Positions 22,475-34,400 of a stretch of 64,000 nt of DNA are shown in pieces. The stretch covers positions 52,987-116,986 of the forward strand of contig WPIO01000296.1 of NCBI GenBank assembly GCA_009760855.2. Direction: 5' to 3'. The notes beneath the pieces are model-generated. The model worked only from the letters and a program-made list of their open reading frames with translations. It was not told where the DNA came from and ran no database searches. How positions within the stretch are numbered: the stretch's first letter is position 1; the number at the start of each line of letters is the position of its first letter. This stretch comes from Cristatella mucedo (Eukaryota > Bryozoa > Phylactolaemata > Cristatellidae). A program made the translations under genes and the position numbers.

Positions 22475-25187
22475 GAATGGAATGTATGTAATGTATCTCC
22501 ATCAGTAACTCCACAAAGTCATAAAGATCATGTGGGTGTTACGCAGGAGAGTTTTGTATAGCACACTCACAGCCTAAGCGGCTTTCGGTATGCATTCGGT
22601 AGCCAACAGACTTCGTCTCACACAACGAAGAGAAAGTGGGAAGCATAGCAGAGTCAGGAGAGCAGTTGAGGTAGTGAGTAGCATAGAAGTAGCAGTTCAG
22701 GACCGCTGAAAAAAATGTGCAATAGTAGGCAGTTGGAGAGTAGATGTCGTTGCGTAAGAATTGTGGAAGCAAGTTCCACAGTCTAGGACCTGCAGAGCTA
22801 AAGCTTCTGTGGCCCACTGTCTTTGAGTGGAGGAATGGGACAGCTAATTTAATGTCCACACAGGACCTGAGGGCACGAACAGGGTGAAACTGATGCAGCA
22901 GTGCAGCTAGGTATGAAGGAGCCAAGCCGTGGCTGGCCTTGTGGGTCAGCATAAGAACTTTGCTCTGTATCCTTTGCTCAACCGGCAAACATCCTAGCTC
23001 GTTCAGCAAACGTGACACGTGCTCAAACCGCTGGGACTTGAAGAACAGCCTTGCAGCCATATTCATAGTCCGCTGCAGTGGCATGATAGCTTTCTTTGGT
23101 AGCCCAGCCAAAAGGGAATTACAATAATCAAGCCGAGACAGAACTAAAGAGCTAGTTAAATTTTTTACAAGCCACTGTGGGAGACAGCTTCTAATCTTAT
23201 ATAGGGATCGGATGTGATGGCTAGCTGTAGAGGCAGTCTTCTGAATGAAGCTTTTGAAATTGAGGCAGCTGTCGAACACGTCACGTAGATTTCAAGCACG
23301 TGGTGAAGGTCGCACAATAGCATCACCTATTAGAACAGCAAAGCCTTTTAATCCAGCTACATGCTTAGGGTGTCCTATGAGCAGCAGTTCGGTTTTATCG
23401 TCGTTTGTTTCAGGAAGTTTTCCGACATCCAGGATCGAAAATCGGCAAGGTAAGCATTCAGTCTCTCAGTTGCCGCAGCAGATTCCGACGGTTTAAATGA
23501 CAAATACAACTGAGTATCGTCAGCATAGAAGTGATATCCTATTCATGGGCCTTAATCACTTTTCCCAGAGGTTGCGTATAAATGGAGAACAGCAAGGGAC
23601 CGAGTACAGACTCTTGAGGGACTCCACAGGTGACCCTTCTCATGTCTGAGACCTGACCCCCACACGACACGGATTGAACACGATCAGACAAGTATGATTT
23701 AAACCACGCCAGTGCTTCGTCTGCCAGACCGATCGTTGTTCTCATTCATTCAAGCAGAACTTTGTGATCAATGGTGTCGAAGGCAGCAGACAGATCTAGC
23801 AGAGCTAGGGCAGTGACATTCCCGTCGTCGTTGCCACGTAGAATATCATTGTTAACACGGAGGAGAGCAGTTTCAGTCGAGTGCTGCCTGTTGAAACCTG
23901 ATTGAAATGTTTCTGACATTCCATTATTTTCAATATGTTCAACTAGCTGCTTAGCAACAATTTTTTCAAGAATCTTTGATAAGAATGGAAGAAGGGAAAC
24001 TGGACCATAGTTTGCTAGGACCTCTGTGTCTAATCCAGGCTTTTTAAGAATAGGTCTAACGATTGCCGATTTGAAGGACTTGGGGACGACCCCTTTTCCC
24101 AAAGAAGCATTAAAAATCTTGGTTATGGCAGGGCTAAGTTGGTCTGCAAGTGAAGACCACAGAGAAGAAGGTATAGGGTCTTCAGGAGACGAGCTCATTT
24201 TGCTAGACCTTATTAAGGCAGCCACATCACAGGCAGAAACATCTGAGAACCTTTTAAGAAAGGTCATAGGTTGAGGAACGGCGATTGCTTTGGTCGTTGG
24301 GGGCTTGATGGAGGCACGAACGTGCACAATTTTTTCAGTAAAGAAGGCTGAAAACTTTTCAACTGAGCCCTTAATATCTGGGGAGTCAGACCTCACAGCA
24401 TTGGCCAGTAAATGGTTTACTGTCTTACAAATCTGTTTAGTGTCCGACTGGCAGGAATTCATTTTTCTAATGAAAAAAGAAGCCCTGGCTTTTCTAAGCT
24501 TTCGGGTGTAAACTCGAAGGAAGCCTTAAAATTGACTAGGTCTGCCTCAGACCCCGACTTCTTGAAACGACATTCCAGCCTGCGCTTAACACGGAGCATC
24601 TTAAGGAGTTTTTTTGTAAATTTAAAGGAATCACGACGACTTTGAACACGGATAGAGCGAACGCGAGCATGTTTGTCAAGAGCACTGAGTGTCCCGTTCA
24701 TCGCATCAGTGAGGGTATCGAGGCTGCCGGTCGAGTCTGAATGCTGATCAAGAAGGCCTGCATCACAAACAGATTTAAAAAACTTGTCCGTGTCAATGCT
24801 TTGTAAGTTACGTCGTTTGGCAAATTTGACATTGCCCTGTACGTACGAGGGAGCAGGAACAGTAAACGAGACCGAACAATGATCTGAGAGGGTCAGTGGG
24901 CACACCACAAAGTAAGTGGGCAGGACATCCTTAGTGATCACGAGATCTAGAATGTGGCCACCGACGTGGGTGCTATGATTAACGTGTTGGGCCAAACCAA
25001 AATTCTCCAGACAGTCAAGAAATGAGCGGACCTGGCTGTTGCTAGGGTTGTCAACGAGAATATTGAAATCTCCTACAATCAGTAACGGCCTGTCACACAC
25101 AAATATTTTAGTGAGGAACTCTGAAAACTCCTCTATAAACAAGTTTAGACGGCCAGGAAGTCGGTATATCGCAACGGTAAGAATCAT
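22475..25187 (-). mobile_element. LINE-B retrotransposon, ORF2 nearly complete
   Basis: Minus strand, the best LINE-B copy. From the right: the C-terminal half of an AP endonuclease (GDFN near 25060, LSDHCSVSF near 24875), a linker, RT with [32 protein letters not shown] (end near 23746) and GVPQESVLGPLLFSIYTQPL, then FYADDTQLY at about 23505-23533. The C-terminal domain follows, with SRLDYCNSLLAGLPKK, GLAPSYLA and GPRLWNLLPQ. The 3' UTR ends in ATTAC/ATTCC-type short repeats at 22475. Two or three frameshifts and stops separate open blocks of 238-246 codons, so it is recent but inactive. The 5' end is truncated inside the endonuclease at a junction with a LINE-A. The family is in the CR1/L2 group by motif. 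Confidence 0.85.
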
Positions 25188-26107
25188 TCAATCACCCACC
25201 AGGTACCAATTCCTCCTTTATCTCTTATTTATCTGATCGCATATCGATTCGGGGTGCAAAAAATCGATCTTTCCTCACTATGGTTGATTTCATCATTCAT
25301 TTTGATAACCCACCCGACTCCTTTAGCACTGAAATGCATGCACCACTTGACTAATTGTCTCTTGTGACTCATGTGCATGGCTCTGCTTACATCAATTGTC
25401 AAATACGTCTTGACTTCTGTCTTGACTTCTGTAACTCGCTGCTTGCTGGCCTACCAGCCGGTGCAATCAGGAGCTTACAGCTGGTGCAAGACTCTGCAGC
25501 TAGGCATGTCTGTCGTGAGTGTCGCAGTTGCCACATCACACCACTTCTCGGTCAACGACCTGCACTGGCAACCAGTCAAGCAACAGATCAAATTCAAGGT
25601 TTTGTCACTAACTTTTAGGTCTCTTCATTATTTGGCTCCAGGCTACTTATCAGATCTACTTCCCCAACAGGACAAGCATCGTACCACCAGCTTTTCGGAA
25701 AATAACTATTTACCTACACTTCGTACAAACCTCAAATCCTTTGGAGACTCTGCACTTAGTTCGCATGCTCTCAAAGCCTGGAACTCACTCTCGACTTCTG
25801 TCACGACATACCTTGACTTGACCACATTTAAAAAGAAATTATAAAAGCACCTCTTCATGACAGCATGTAGTGGGTCCCTGTGATTCGTCCTTTATATGCT
25901 TATGCGGGATGATATTGTTGCACGCTACCACTAACCACAGTTGCATGCTGACCCTGTGCATGTCACCGTTAACCATGGTAATCATGTTGTTTTATCAAGC
26001 ATGATATCACTCACCATTCGATCGTGCTTCCCTTGCAGCAAATGTAGAGCCCTTAGAAACAGATTAAGTTATGTGAGGGTGCTTTATCAAGTGTTTTATT
26101 ATTATTA
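25188..26107 (+). mobile_element. LINE-A copy lacking its RT domain
   Basis: Plus strand, head to head with the LINE-B at 25187. It starts in the endonuclease region (CAATCACCCACCAGGTACC, also at 54.02 kb), runs to about 25390, then jumps directly to the C-terminal region (FCNSLLAGLPAGAIRSLQLV, KVLSLTFRSLHY, KAWNSLSTS). It continues through the 3' UTR and hairpin to ATT repeats at about 26095. The RT palm is missing. Confidence 0.78.
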
Positions 26108-26625
26108 TAAAAAGTCGACCAAGTTTTCTCGAACGACTGCACTTTGCCATCACCGAGTAATACTAAATCCTGCTTATCTGACCACATGCAGATCTCATTC
26201 AGTCTGAAGTGTGCGCCCTCCTCCTCCTCACCTAAAATCACCGGTGAATCGTGAAACGTCATGACACTTGACGTCGGTGCTATCCGTGCAAAAATATCTA
26301 CTTTGCCTCTGCTGCTCAATATATCCTCCAACCTGTCATCTTTCGTAGAGCTAAGCATGACACTACTTGACATGCTCAACGAGTTTGTACCTCTGACTAA
26401 GCGCACTGTGCACCCTAGCCCAGACGGCCTGTGGTTTACCTAAGATATTAAACTAGCACGGTCTATTAAGAGAAAGCTTGAAAAAGCAAACGAAATATCA
26501 GGACTGACTATCCATTGACTGGCATACGAAGACTACTGTAGGTCGTAACAATCAATCCTGGAAAGGCCAAGTCTATGAAAGTATTATTCGATCACAGATG
26601 CACGTGCAAGACATTGTTGGTGTCT
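26108..26625 (+). mobile_element. LINE-A endonuclease-RT linker fragment
   Basis: Plus strand. It begins right after the previous copy's ATT repeats, with no recognisable 5' end. It contains the region equivalent to SDHMQISFSLKC, DVGAIRAKI, LLDMLNEFVPLTKRTVHPSP and DGLWFT, then decays. It may be part of an older copy into which the previous element inserted. Confidence 0.68.
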
Positions 26626-27149
26626 TTCGTTCTTAAAGCTGTACCAAGTTCGTGCCTTCTGCAGCCGAAGTAGGCAGCTTTCAACTAAAAATGTCGTGAA
26701 CCTTAAATTGAGGTGATGGATTGTAATGTTCGAGCATAAAAGCTAGCTGGCGAATGTGATCAATCACGTGAAACCGGTTTTTAAGACATTTTTGCGGGCA
26801 GTGTAGTGTGGCGATATCTTGTAGTAGCACTGCTTTTAGACGGGTTTGGCTACACTTGTGCATTAGTGATTCCTGTGAGTATAGCTGTTAAAGGTACATA
26901 CTTATCAGCCAGTTTGAAATATACACACAGCAGTAGCCTCCCCAGCTGTACAAGCGAGGAAGTGGTTGAGCTAAAAGGAGCGATGCACTGCTAATGTAGG
27001 TAAGGCCAAAGCATTATTGTGTCTAAAAACGCAACTTTTTTAGAAGAATATTATTAGGTTTACTGTTGGCTGAACATTGGGCTCACCGAGGCCCATTGAT
27101 TTTACGATGTGGCATTCTCACATGGTCTACCTGATGCTTGTCTCTTTGT

Positions 27150-27345
27150 CTATAATAGTAATAACACTAATAATGCATGGGATACAGCAGCCTAAGAGCA
27201 CTCAGTGTCTTTCTAGGCACTTTACATTTACTTCAAAGGAAGCTCAATCAATTGGTCAGTGCTTGATACCATACTCGATAAACAAGATGATCATGCCCGA
27301 TAAACAAGAATTGCACGGTTAGCGATGGATGGTCGCACCATCCTG
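27150..27345 (-). mobile_element. LINE-A 3' end
   Basis: Minus strand: AAT-type tail complement, modified hairpin and 3' UTR words with a small internal duplication of CTCGATAAACAAGA-like words. 5'-truncated. Confidence 0.65.
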
Positions 27346-27569
27346 CACTTGAATATAGCTACTTACTTTTACACAAAACAGCTACCTTGAAATGCAGCAC
27401 TGCGTAGGCAGCAAGCATCGAAGGTGCTTCAGATGCATTTCCGCTTCTACCGAAATGTGAATTTGTCATGGCATGCATGCTGGTTATGTCCATCAGCTGA
27501 TCCATCAGCCTCAGGTACCTCAAGGCAGAAAAGCCTTTTCAGCTATCACCAAGCTCGAAGCAGGCAATA

Positions 27570-27660
27570 CAGGATTGTCTGCTGCAGGACTCGAATCCAA
27601 GACATTTTGCAGGAAAGTGGAAGCACCGTACCTTATGCTAGAGTAAGAGCCAGGAGAAAC
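27570..27660 (-). repeat. Possible tRNA-derived sequence
   Basis: The minus strand carries an A-box-like TAGCATAAGGTACGG and, 43 bases later, a B-box-like GGATTCGAGTCC, the spacing of a tRNA. The T-stem does not pair properly, so it is not a functional tRNA. It could be a third SINE family or a tRNA pseudogene. Confidence 0.3.
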
Positions 27661-28394
27661 TTGTGTGCATTTCTTAATACGATAGCATCTGTCCTTGCAG
27701 CATGTGAAAAGAAGCTCAAGACCCCGGCTCCCCACAGCATTTACTCAATCTTTGTAAATTATCTTGTATGTGCCCAAGCCTGTTGACACTGCCCATGTTG
27801 TCACTTACAAATTGATGCACTTCTTTTACAGCATAAGCAAAGCGCCTAAAAATAAATTTAGTTTTATTGGGCTTACACTCACGTCTTATTCACAGCATCT
27901 ACTCTCCCTATTATCCTAGTTATAGACTACTGGGCTCTCATTGTAATGCAAACGACTCATTGCTGTTATTGGTGCTTCCAACCCTGCTTGACTTCCCTCA
28001 CTTCAATTCCATGTAACTCAGATGTAACTTTTCTGGCAGAAATGTGTTGATGGCAGCTAACTTTATCGAAATGAATGACGGTAATTGAGCTTGAGCAGTT
28101 ATGCGAAAACCTCGAGCAATGCAGAAACGGTAATGGCAAACAACTAAGCTGGCTCGGTCAGCATGTCACAAGAAGCCTGTGTAGCAAGTCTATGTGCCCT
28201 GGTCTACAATGCCCTTCTACCAGAAACAAAGTGACGTTTTGGGCATACGTTAGTGATGCCTAGGAAGAATAAAAATGGCCCTTTACTTGTGACATTGGGG
28301 CATTGTGGTATCAAGATCTAACTGTCACTGCAGGACTTCCCACTGACAAAAAACAGCAGCTACACTTTTGTCATTAGTTGTTTCATCCTTACGT

Positions 28395-28660
28395 GTCGCC
28401 ACCACATCAGGACACCACTTTTCCTATCTGCACTGGATGCCTATTAAACACAAGGGCTAGTCATGGTCAAGACCACGTCATACACTTTTGGGTACCCTCA
28501 CTTTCTTAATTTTTGGTTACCGACTCAAGACACTTACTCTTCGTATATCTCAGGCTTCCTACGGTACGACTGGCTGTTGTTACTCGTGCCACTTCGTCAT
28601 GCCTCTAAAACCTCAAAGTCTTTGAAGACCTTGCATTTAGTTTGCATGACCCAAACGATA
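28395..28660 (+). mobile_element. LINE-A C-terminal region, heavily decayed
   Basis: Plus strand words resembling CACATCACACCACTTCTC ... CTGCACTGG and later CCTCAAA(G)TCTTTGAAGACC, in the order seen in the LINE-A C-terminal domain. It is too diverged for a continuous frame. Confidence 0.4.
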
Positions 28661-29515
28661 GACGCGAGATCGGCAAAGGTCGCAAGATCCCCTAACTTTA
28701 CAATGTTATGAGGGCAGGAAAAACCAAATTGTTCTTCACTCATGTGTTCTATCTGTGTGAATCTTTTTGAGGCACTCATTCAAGCTGAAATTGCACACGA
28801 TTATAGTTATAATCTTACTTTCGAGAATGAATGGAGTGGCAAGAAAAAGCTTTAGTAATCTGAGTGAACTTTACTAAAAAAAAGTCCGAGTTGTGATTAG
28901 CACGTTCATGGAGAGCTCAGCAAATCCCCTGTAGTAGCACCGTATTCAAACATTACATAAATAGTTTTATATAGTTTTCACGAGTTTGAAATGCAGTTTT
29001 TAGAGGTCGTACACTGGATATAACAAGCTAATACAGACACACTCACTCACACATGCACACGGTCGGAGCCTGGGAGCGATTGTCCCCTGCCCCCATGGAC
29101 AGACGCAATTACCTATTTACCGAGGCAATGTTCCCTAGGCCTACCGGGCAGGATCAGTGTAACTTACACCCTCAATCTGAAAATCCTGCATCCACCCTGG
29201 CACACACAGGCAAGCACATGCACACTCTTACACACTGGCAAACACACACCTAGGTGTGCCAGCACAAACGCATTCATTTGCTGTCTCGAAACCAGAAAAT
29301 TCTTCGGGCCTTACAGAATATGAAGGAATAATGTTAAAAAAATTACTTGCGAATACCTAGCAATCAGCTAAATGGGGAGGGCTATCTAAATAAACAGGCT
29401 GGAACCGCTAGCGATTCACATGGATTCCAGCACGAACCATAGGTCGCCCAGTGTCAGACAAGTTATCATAGACGAACTCAGAGTCTGTTGCTGGTTGACC
29501 AGGCAGTAAAGTATA
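28661..29515. other. No gene seen
   Basis: A/T-rich stretch with an irregular CACACA-rich interval (about 29036-29250). No exon or named repeat. Confidence 0.4.
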
Positions 29516-29650
29516 ATTCACTTGTATAAGGCCCTAAGAAACTTGATCTCTAGTAAGGCGCTTCAGCCATGCCTTGGGGCTCGAGCCCGCGACCTTAGCC
29601 AGACCTTGGTCGGGGCAAGCACCTTAACCACTAGACCAAACCAGCTCGAC
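29516..29650 (-). repeat. SINE-B, well preserved
   Basis: Minus strand: A box TGGTCTAGTGGTTAAGGTG, B box GGTCGCGGGCTCGAGCCC, then the hairpin tail (GCGCCTTACTAGAGATCAAG ... GGGCC) and TATACAAGTGAATT. The Pol III boxes look intact. Confidence 0.82.
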
Positions 29651-29659
29651 ATGTCTGTT

Positions 29660-30330
29660 GTTTCATTTATACAAAGAATTCTCGCCGGAGCACAGGCTTA
29701 CCAACGAATATGCTGTAGTATCCTATTCGGGGCAGTCCGCCACTTCGAAAAATGTTCTTGCCCATTTTGCCGATGCCTCAGATCGGAGTCGCAGGTTTGT
29801 GGCAGCCAAGACGTGCAGCTCAGAACTCGAAGACGCCGAAATAATGCTCAAAAACCTGGAATTTTGAAGTAACCAGTGTATTGGTGAATGTGCATATACA
29901 CAGACGTGCACAAATATGTCTGAGACCAACAGGTGGGACCAGGAAATTCCCAACGTGCGCCTACGTCTGCACAAATGTAGGAGTTTAGGGAAGCCGGTGG
30001 CTACCGAATCAGTATCGCACCGGTATCGGCACTCATCACTTTTCCGACTATCGAAACTATCTACCGGGAAGGCCTTCACTCGTCAAGGCAAATACAAGGT
30101 TTCCGCAATCGGTACATACCCAACGCACCACCCGCGGTGCTACTTCCTGGTCGACCGCCAACAATGAGAAAGTCATAAATGAATAGACCCGGCGCCAGTC
30201 CACCCGACTGCTGCGACGTAGGTCAAGGGCACAAGAGGTCTCCATCCGCCGGGACATATTAGCGGCTGTTAATGGGGATACAGCCGTTAAAGAATGACCG
30301 TTGCCAGACGCCACATTAGCTGCTAGAAAT
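29660..30330 (+). pseudogene. CpG-rich, decayed coding-like stretch
   Basis: Plus strand. The first block, to a TGA at 29865, reads SATSKNVLAHFADASDRSRR and ELEDAEIMLKNLEF. It loosely resembles the N-terminal helical bundle of Vti1-family SNAREs, where a similar 'LEDAE.LLKxxELE' helix is found. Then come a block with EIPNVRLRLHKCRS and a third with RAQEVSIRRDILAA, each in its own frame with stops between. No introns are evident, so a processed pseudogene is possible, but the family match is from memory of a pattern and weak. CpG density is clearly higher than in the flanks and extends to about 30720, so a CpG-island promoter is an alternative. Confidence 0.28.
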
Positions 30331-31029
30331 TAAGAGGCTGGACTCGAAAGACCTTAAATGCCCGCCTCGGTAGACTACGACATAAAGCACGAACATAACG
30401 TAAGGCACTCGGTTGCACCTGAGCCGGCGAGGAGCGTTCTCTAGCCACTGTATTACGCTGGGATTAGAACGGCGGTGCGAGCCAATACTACCGTGGGCAG
30501 GCTAGCTTTACGAACGGCTTGCCACACAGGCCGGCCGAGCACACCGATAAAAGCATCGTAAAAGCATCAACTGAATACTCAAAACAATCACCTGGGGTGC
30601 TCACCGTGTGCGGTTGACCCGACCGGCTTCGATCGGGCTGCAGCCGTGCTGGATCTTTATTTCGAGCAATGGAGAAAGTCAGCGCTGCATCCTGCATCTC
30701 TGTCACTCATTCGCGGCGTTTTAAAGTAGCAAGAAAGCGGTACTTCGCCGATGCAGCAGCAACGCTGCAGCATTTGTCGGTCGTGTGGAAGAGAAACGCT
30801 TTCAAATCTACCTGAGCCCTGACTACTTTCCTTCTCGAGTCCTTGTGTAACGCTGAGACGTTCTCATTTCACCTGCCTGTAAGCAGTGCAGAGGGGCTAT
30901 ACGGGTGATACTGCAGCGGCCACAGTATAGATTAATAATTATTATGCATTTGATATGTCGCACAGAGAACTCATGCAGATGCCATCCATACAGTCCCGAA
31001 TAAAGAGCAAGCCAAGAACCCCAAAGAGC
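30331..31029. other. CpG-rich continuation, then unique sequence
   Basis: CpG-rich up to about 30720, with no convincing exon. A minus-strand frame at 30488-30706 opens with ATG-containing codons but has no motif. A short AAT/ATT run near 30932-30945 with a decayed LINE-A-like tail follows. Confidence 0.35.
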
Positions 31030-31295
31030 AAGGAATAATGATAATACTAACAAAATTTCACTTCATTAAGCCCTTCAGGGAACCCAGTCTCTTTGTAGGC
31101 ACTTTACATTTGCAGCAAAGAAGCACAATCGAATTGTAGCGCTTGGTATCGCACTCGATAAAAACAACAATAGCATGGTTACGGGTGACATGCTCAGGGT
31201 CAGAATGCAAGTTCGGTTAGTAGCAGCATGCACAGTATCTGCACGCATAAGCACACAAAGGACGAATCGCATGGACCCACCAAATGCTGGGATAT
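31030..31295 (-). mobile_element. LINE-A 3' end
   Basis: Minus strand: imperfect AAT tail complement, hairpin, the phrases CTTTACATTTGC and GGTGACATGC, up to the TGGACCCACCAAATGCTG word. 5'-truncated. Confidence 0.75.
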
Positions 31296-31499
31296 ATTGA
31301 AAGTCCGGTTATTATTGTTTCATCTCCGATAATGCGGTCTTGACGAATTGCCACAATCCACCACATTCTGCTATAAGTACGATACAATAGACAGAACGTT
31401 GGCAATATCGAGCTAAAATTTCGAAAGAATGTTGCATTACACTATCGAATGTGTGCATATATCTAATTTCATGAAAATGCACAGTCGCACGACTGCAAA

Positions 31500-34400
31500 T
31501 GAGCTGCACAGACGTAGGCCTGTACTACAATCCACTTCAAATTACGATGAATCAACCACAAATCGGTTGCCTAGCACGTTTGGAATATAAACTACGCAAT
31601 ATTTGAGGTGCCCTCACAAGAGTTTGGGAAACATTCGCTCGCTAGTTTTCGTGAAGTCACCTAAAATAGATTGCATCACCTCGTGCTAAAACTGCAATCC
31701 ACTGCGAAAAGTTCCGTTTTTAAAGGTCCAAGACAGTACACTCTGTGAAAAATGTATTCGTAATATTTAATTTTTAATAATATTGCTATAATAATAATAA
31801 TACTATGCATTGGCATGGACAGTCTCGTGCTATCCACTGCAATCGACTGTAACGGACCGGGAAATACCTCAATCCACAGCAAAACGAGTAGAAATATATT
31901 GCCATTAGTTCAAGTTTCTATAGCATGCTAAAGCACACTGTATTGTGTGCACACACACATAATGTCGTAAACTTGTTTATCCGTGCACTCCATCAGTCAG
32001 GGGCAACCATTAGCAATGGCCTGGGCAAATACCGAAATCTACTTTAATTCACTGCAAATCTTGCTGAAATGGTCATCGTGAAGGTTTATTTGGATTCCAT
32101 ATATGAACGACTCAGTTCAAAGCCTACCCTTTTAATTTAGCCCAGTTGTGAACGAGCGTCCCCATGACATGCAATTAAATGGAGTGCAACGGCTCAGTTC
32201 CTCGTAGCTATCCTCGTTAATCTTTATCAATACTTCTTAATCGGTCGCAAGGCGAAACGAATGAGTTAACTAGCAACACTCTTTATGATTGCAAGTTGCT
32301 CTACTCTCAGGCTCTTTCTTAGTTTCTTTCGCTGTGAAACCAAAGTGAAACCGTGACATTTTAAGGGTACATTGCTCGTCAACTGTCAGCAAAGTACGAC
32401 AAGCGACAGCACTCGCCTTGGGCCTATTCTGAATATAGACAATAGTGGCTGAGCGAAACTGCAAGTCTCATTCCAAGTAACATTTCATTGCGGTGCACAT
32501 AATTTGCACCCACTGTGGGCGCTTAATCTAAGGCTGTTCGAGGCAGTCGAAGCAATATCCCAGCAAAATACGCCAATTACTAAAAATCTCATAAATACAC
32601 CAACAGCAGTGAGGAGAAGCTTCAAATTGTCTCGTGTATTTCAGACTTAACTGTTAAGAGTGCAACCACATTGCTTCAGGCAATCACTAGCGTATATCCT
32701 TTTTCAATACATGGCAACCGATGGTAGTGGCATGACATCTACAAAAAATGCAATTCAAAGTGGCTAGAAATTGGCTGTTCCAAGCTCCAATTACCACGCC
32801 AAATACCGTTCGCAGTACCTATACATATTTTATATCCATCGTGTGCATAAATCATGGAACAATTGTTGTGTGTGTCGGCTGCTTCTGCAATCGTAATTAG
32901 TACGGCAGCATCCGGCCACGAACGTATGCCCCGCCTGCTGCAGGTGGTTGAGCAATTGATTTGATGCAGGGTATAGGCCTTTAATGCAAAGATGATGATC
33001 GCCACAGCTGCACCCTATTCTACGGGTTCGAACGAATTACAGCAGTCCATCACAATGCACTCTAATTATGCCAAAAACGTACACATGCAAGCCTTGACTA
33101 GCACATATTTTGCACTGATATTGTAGTACACGATCGAATTTATCTGTCCACAAAATTTCATGTCACTCTGAGCCTACGCACACTTTTGCACGTGAGCTTT
33201 GACTCGTGCGCCACAATCTACCACAATCCACAGCAATCCACCACTAGCTATTCTGGTTCTAGTCAAATCCACACAAATCAGATGCGAGCAACTGCAAAAA
33301 GTTTGGAATATCAATCTACGCTACACGTACAATGTACCCAGAAAATTTCGCTCGATTCCGCTCACGCCTTCTCACGAAGTGCACTGAAATGAGATTGCAG
33401 TGGCCCAGGCCAATACCATAACCTACTGCAATACACTTCAATCCACTGCATTCCACTTTGCAACGAAAGAAATCCTGATCTAAAAGCTCCTTTTTTGATT
33501 GAATATGACAGCACACTCTGCGACAATTGCATTTACAAATTTTTATCTGCATTGGCACCACCGTTCTCCTTCACTGCCCTGCAATCGACTACAGTAGCCC
33601 GGGCGAAAACACCAGCCCACTTCAATCCACCATATCCACTGCATTAAAAATCGAAGTACATTGTGCCAAGCTCATGTTCTTATTGCATATCAAAGTGCAC
33701 AGTGCGGTGTACACAACCGCGTAAAATAAAGAAAATCGTGCAACCAAGCACTGTGGCATCGGGCGGTAATCGCTCAAAACGACCAGGAAAACTATTGCAA
33801 CCCACTCTATTCCACTGCAAATCATCCTCAATCACCATCGCGAAGCTCTAATTTACATTTCATATGTTACTAAGCTTAGTTCAAAGTGAAATTTTGCTCC
33901 ATTATGCATCATGAGTTCTCATGCAATGAATTGCAATCGACTGCAACGATCCGGTCCAAGTGCCTGAATCCACTTCAATTTGGGGAATTCCGCTGCGATC
34001 CGCCACCCAGCGACAAAAACGCATACACTAGAAGCTCTAATTATGACTGCACGCTGCTCTACTCTTCAGTTATTGTGTACTCGCATAACTTTCCTGTAAT
34101 TACTTCGGCCATTCCGCAGTAATTCACTGCAACTGCCCGGGCTAGAATGTCATTGCACTGCAACCCGCACAAAGACGACTTGAATACGTACACTTTGAGC
34201 TCTAATAGTAATTTCGCATTGCTCTAAATTTGTTTATTGTGTAATCCCACAATTTCACTACAATCGACTCGATCATTCAGCAGCAATGCACTGCAATGGC
34301 CCGAGCCAATACCTCAATTTACAGCAATCTGATGCAAAATCCTCTGAAATTGGTTTCGCAAGGCTTTAATTTGTAATGCATACTACAATGCAAACTGGTT

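Noticed and set aside
22939-24645. Plus-strand open frames of 60-83 codons
   Set aside because: They lie antisense to the LINE-B ORF2 and vanish in other copies; shadows of the coding strand.
29036-29250. CACACA-rich interval as a microsatellite
   Set aside because: Too irregular; only scattered short CA runs.
30823-31053. Apparent signal peptide on the minus strand (LFLALWGSWLALYSG)
   Set aside because: The frame begins with TTG in the AAT-repeat tail of a LINE-A and has no ATG; an artefact.
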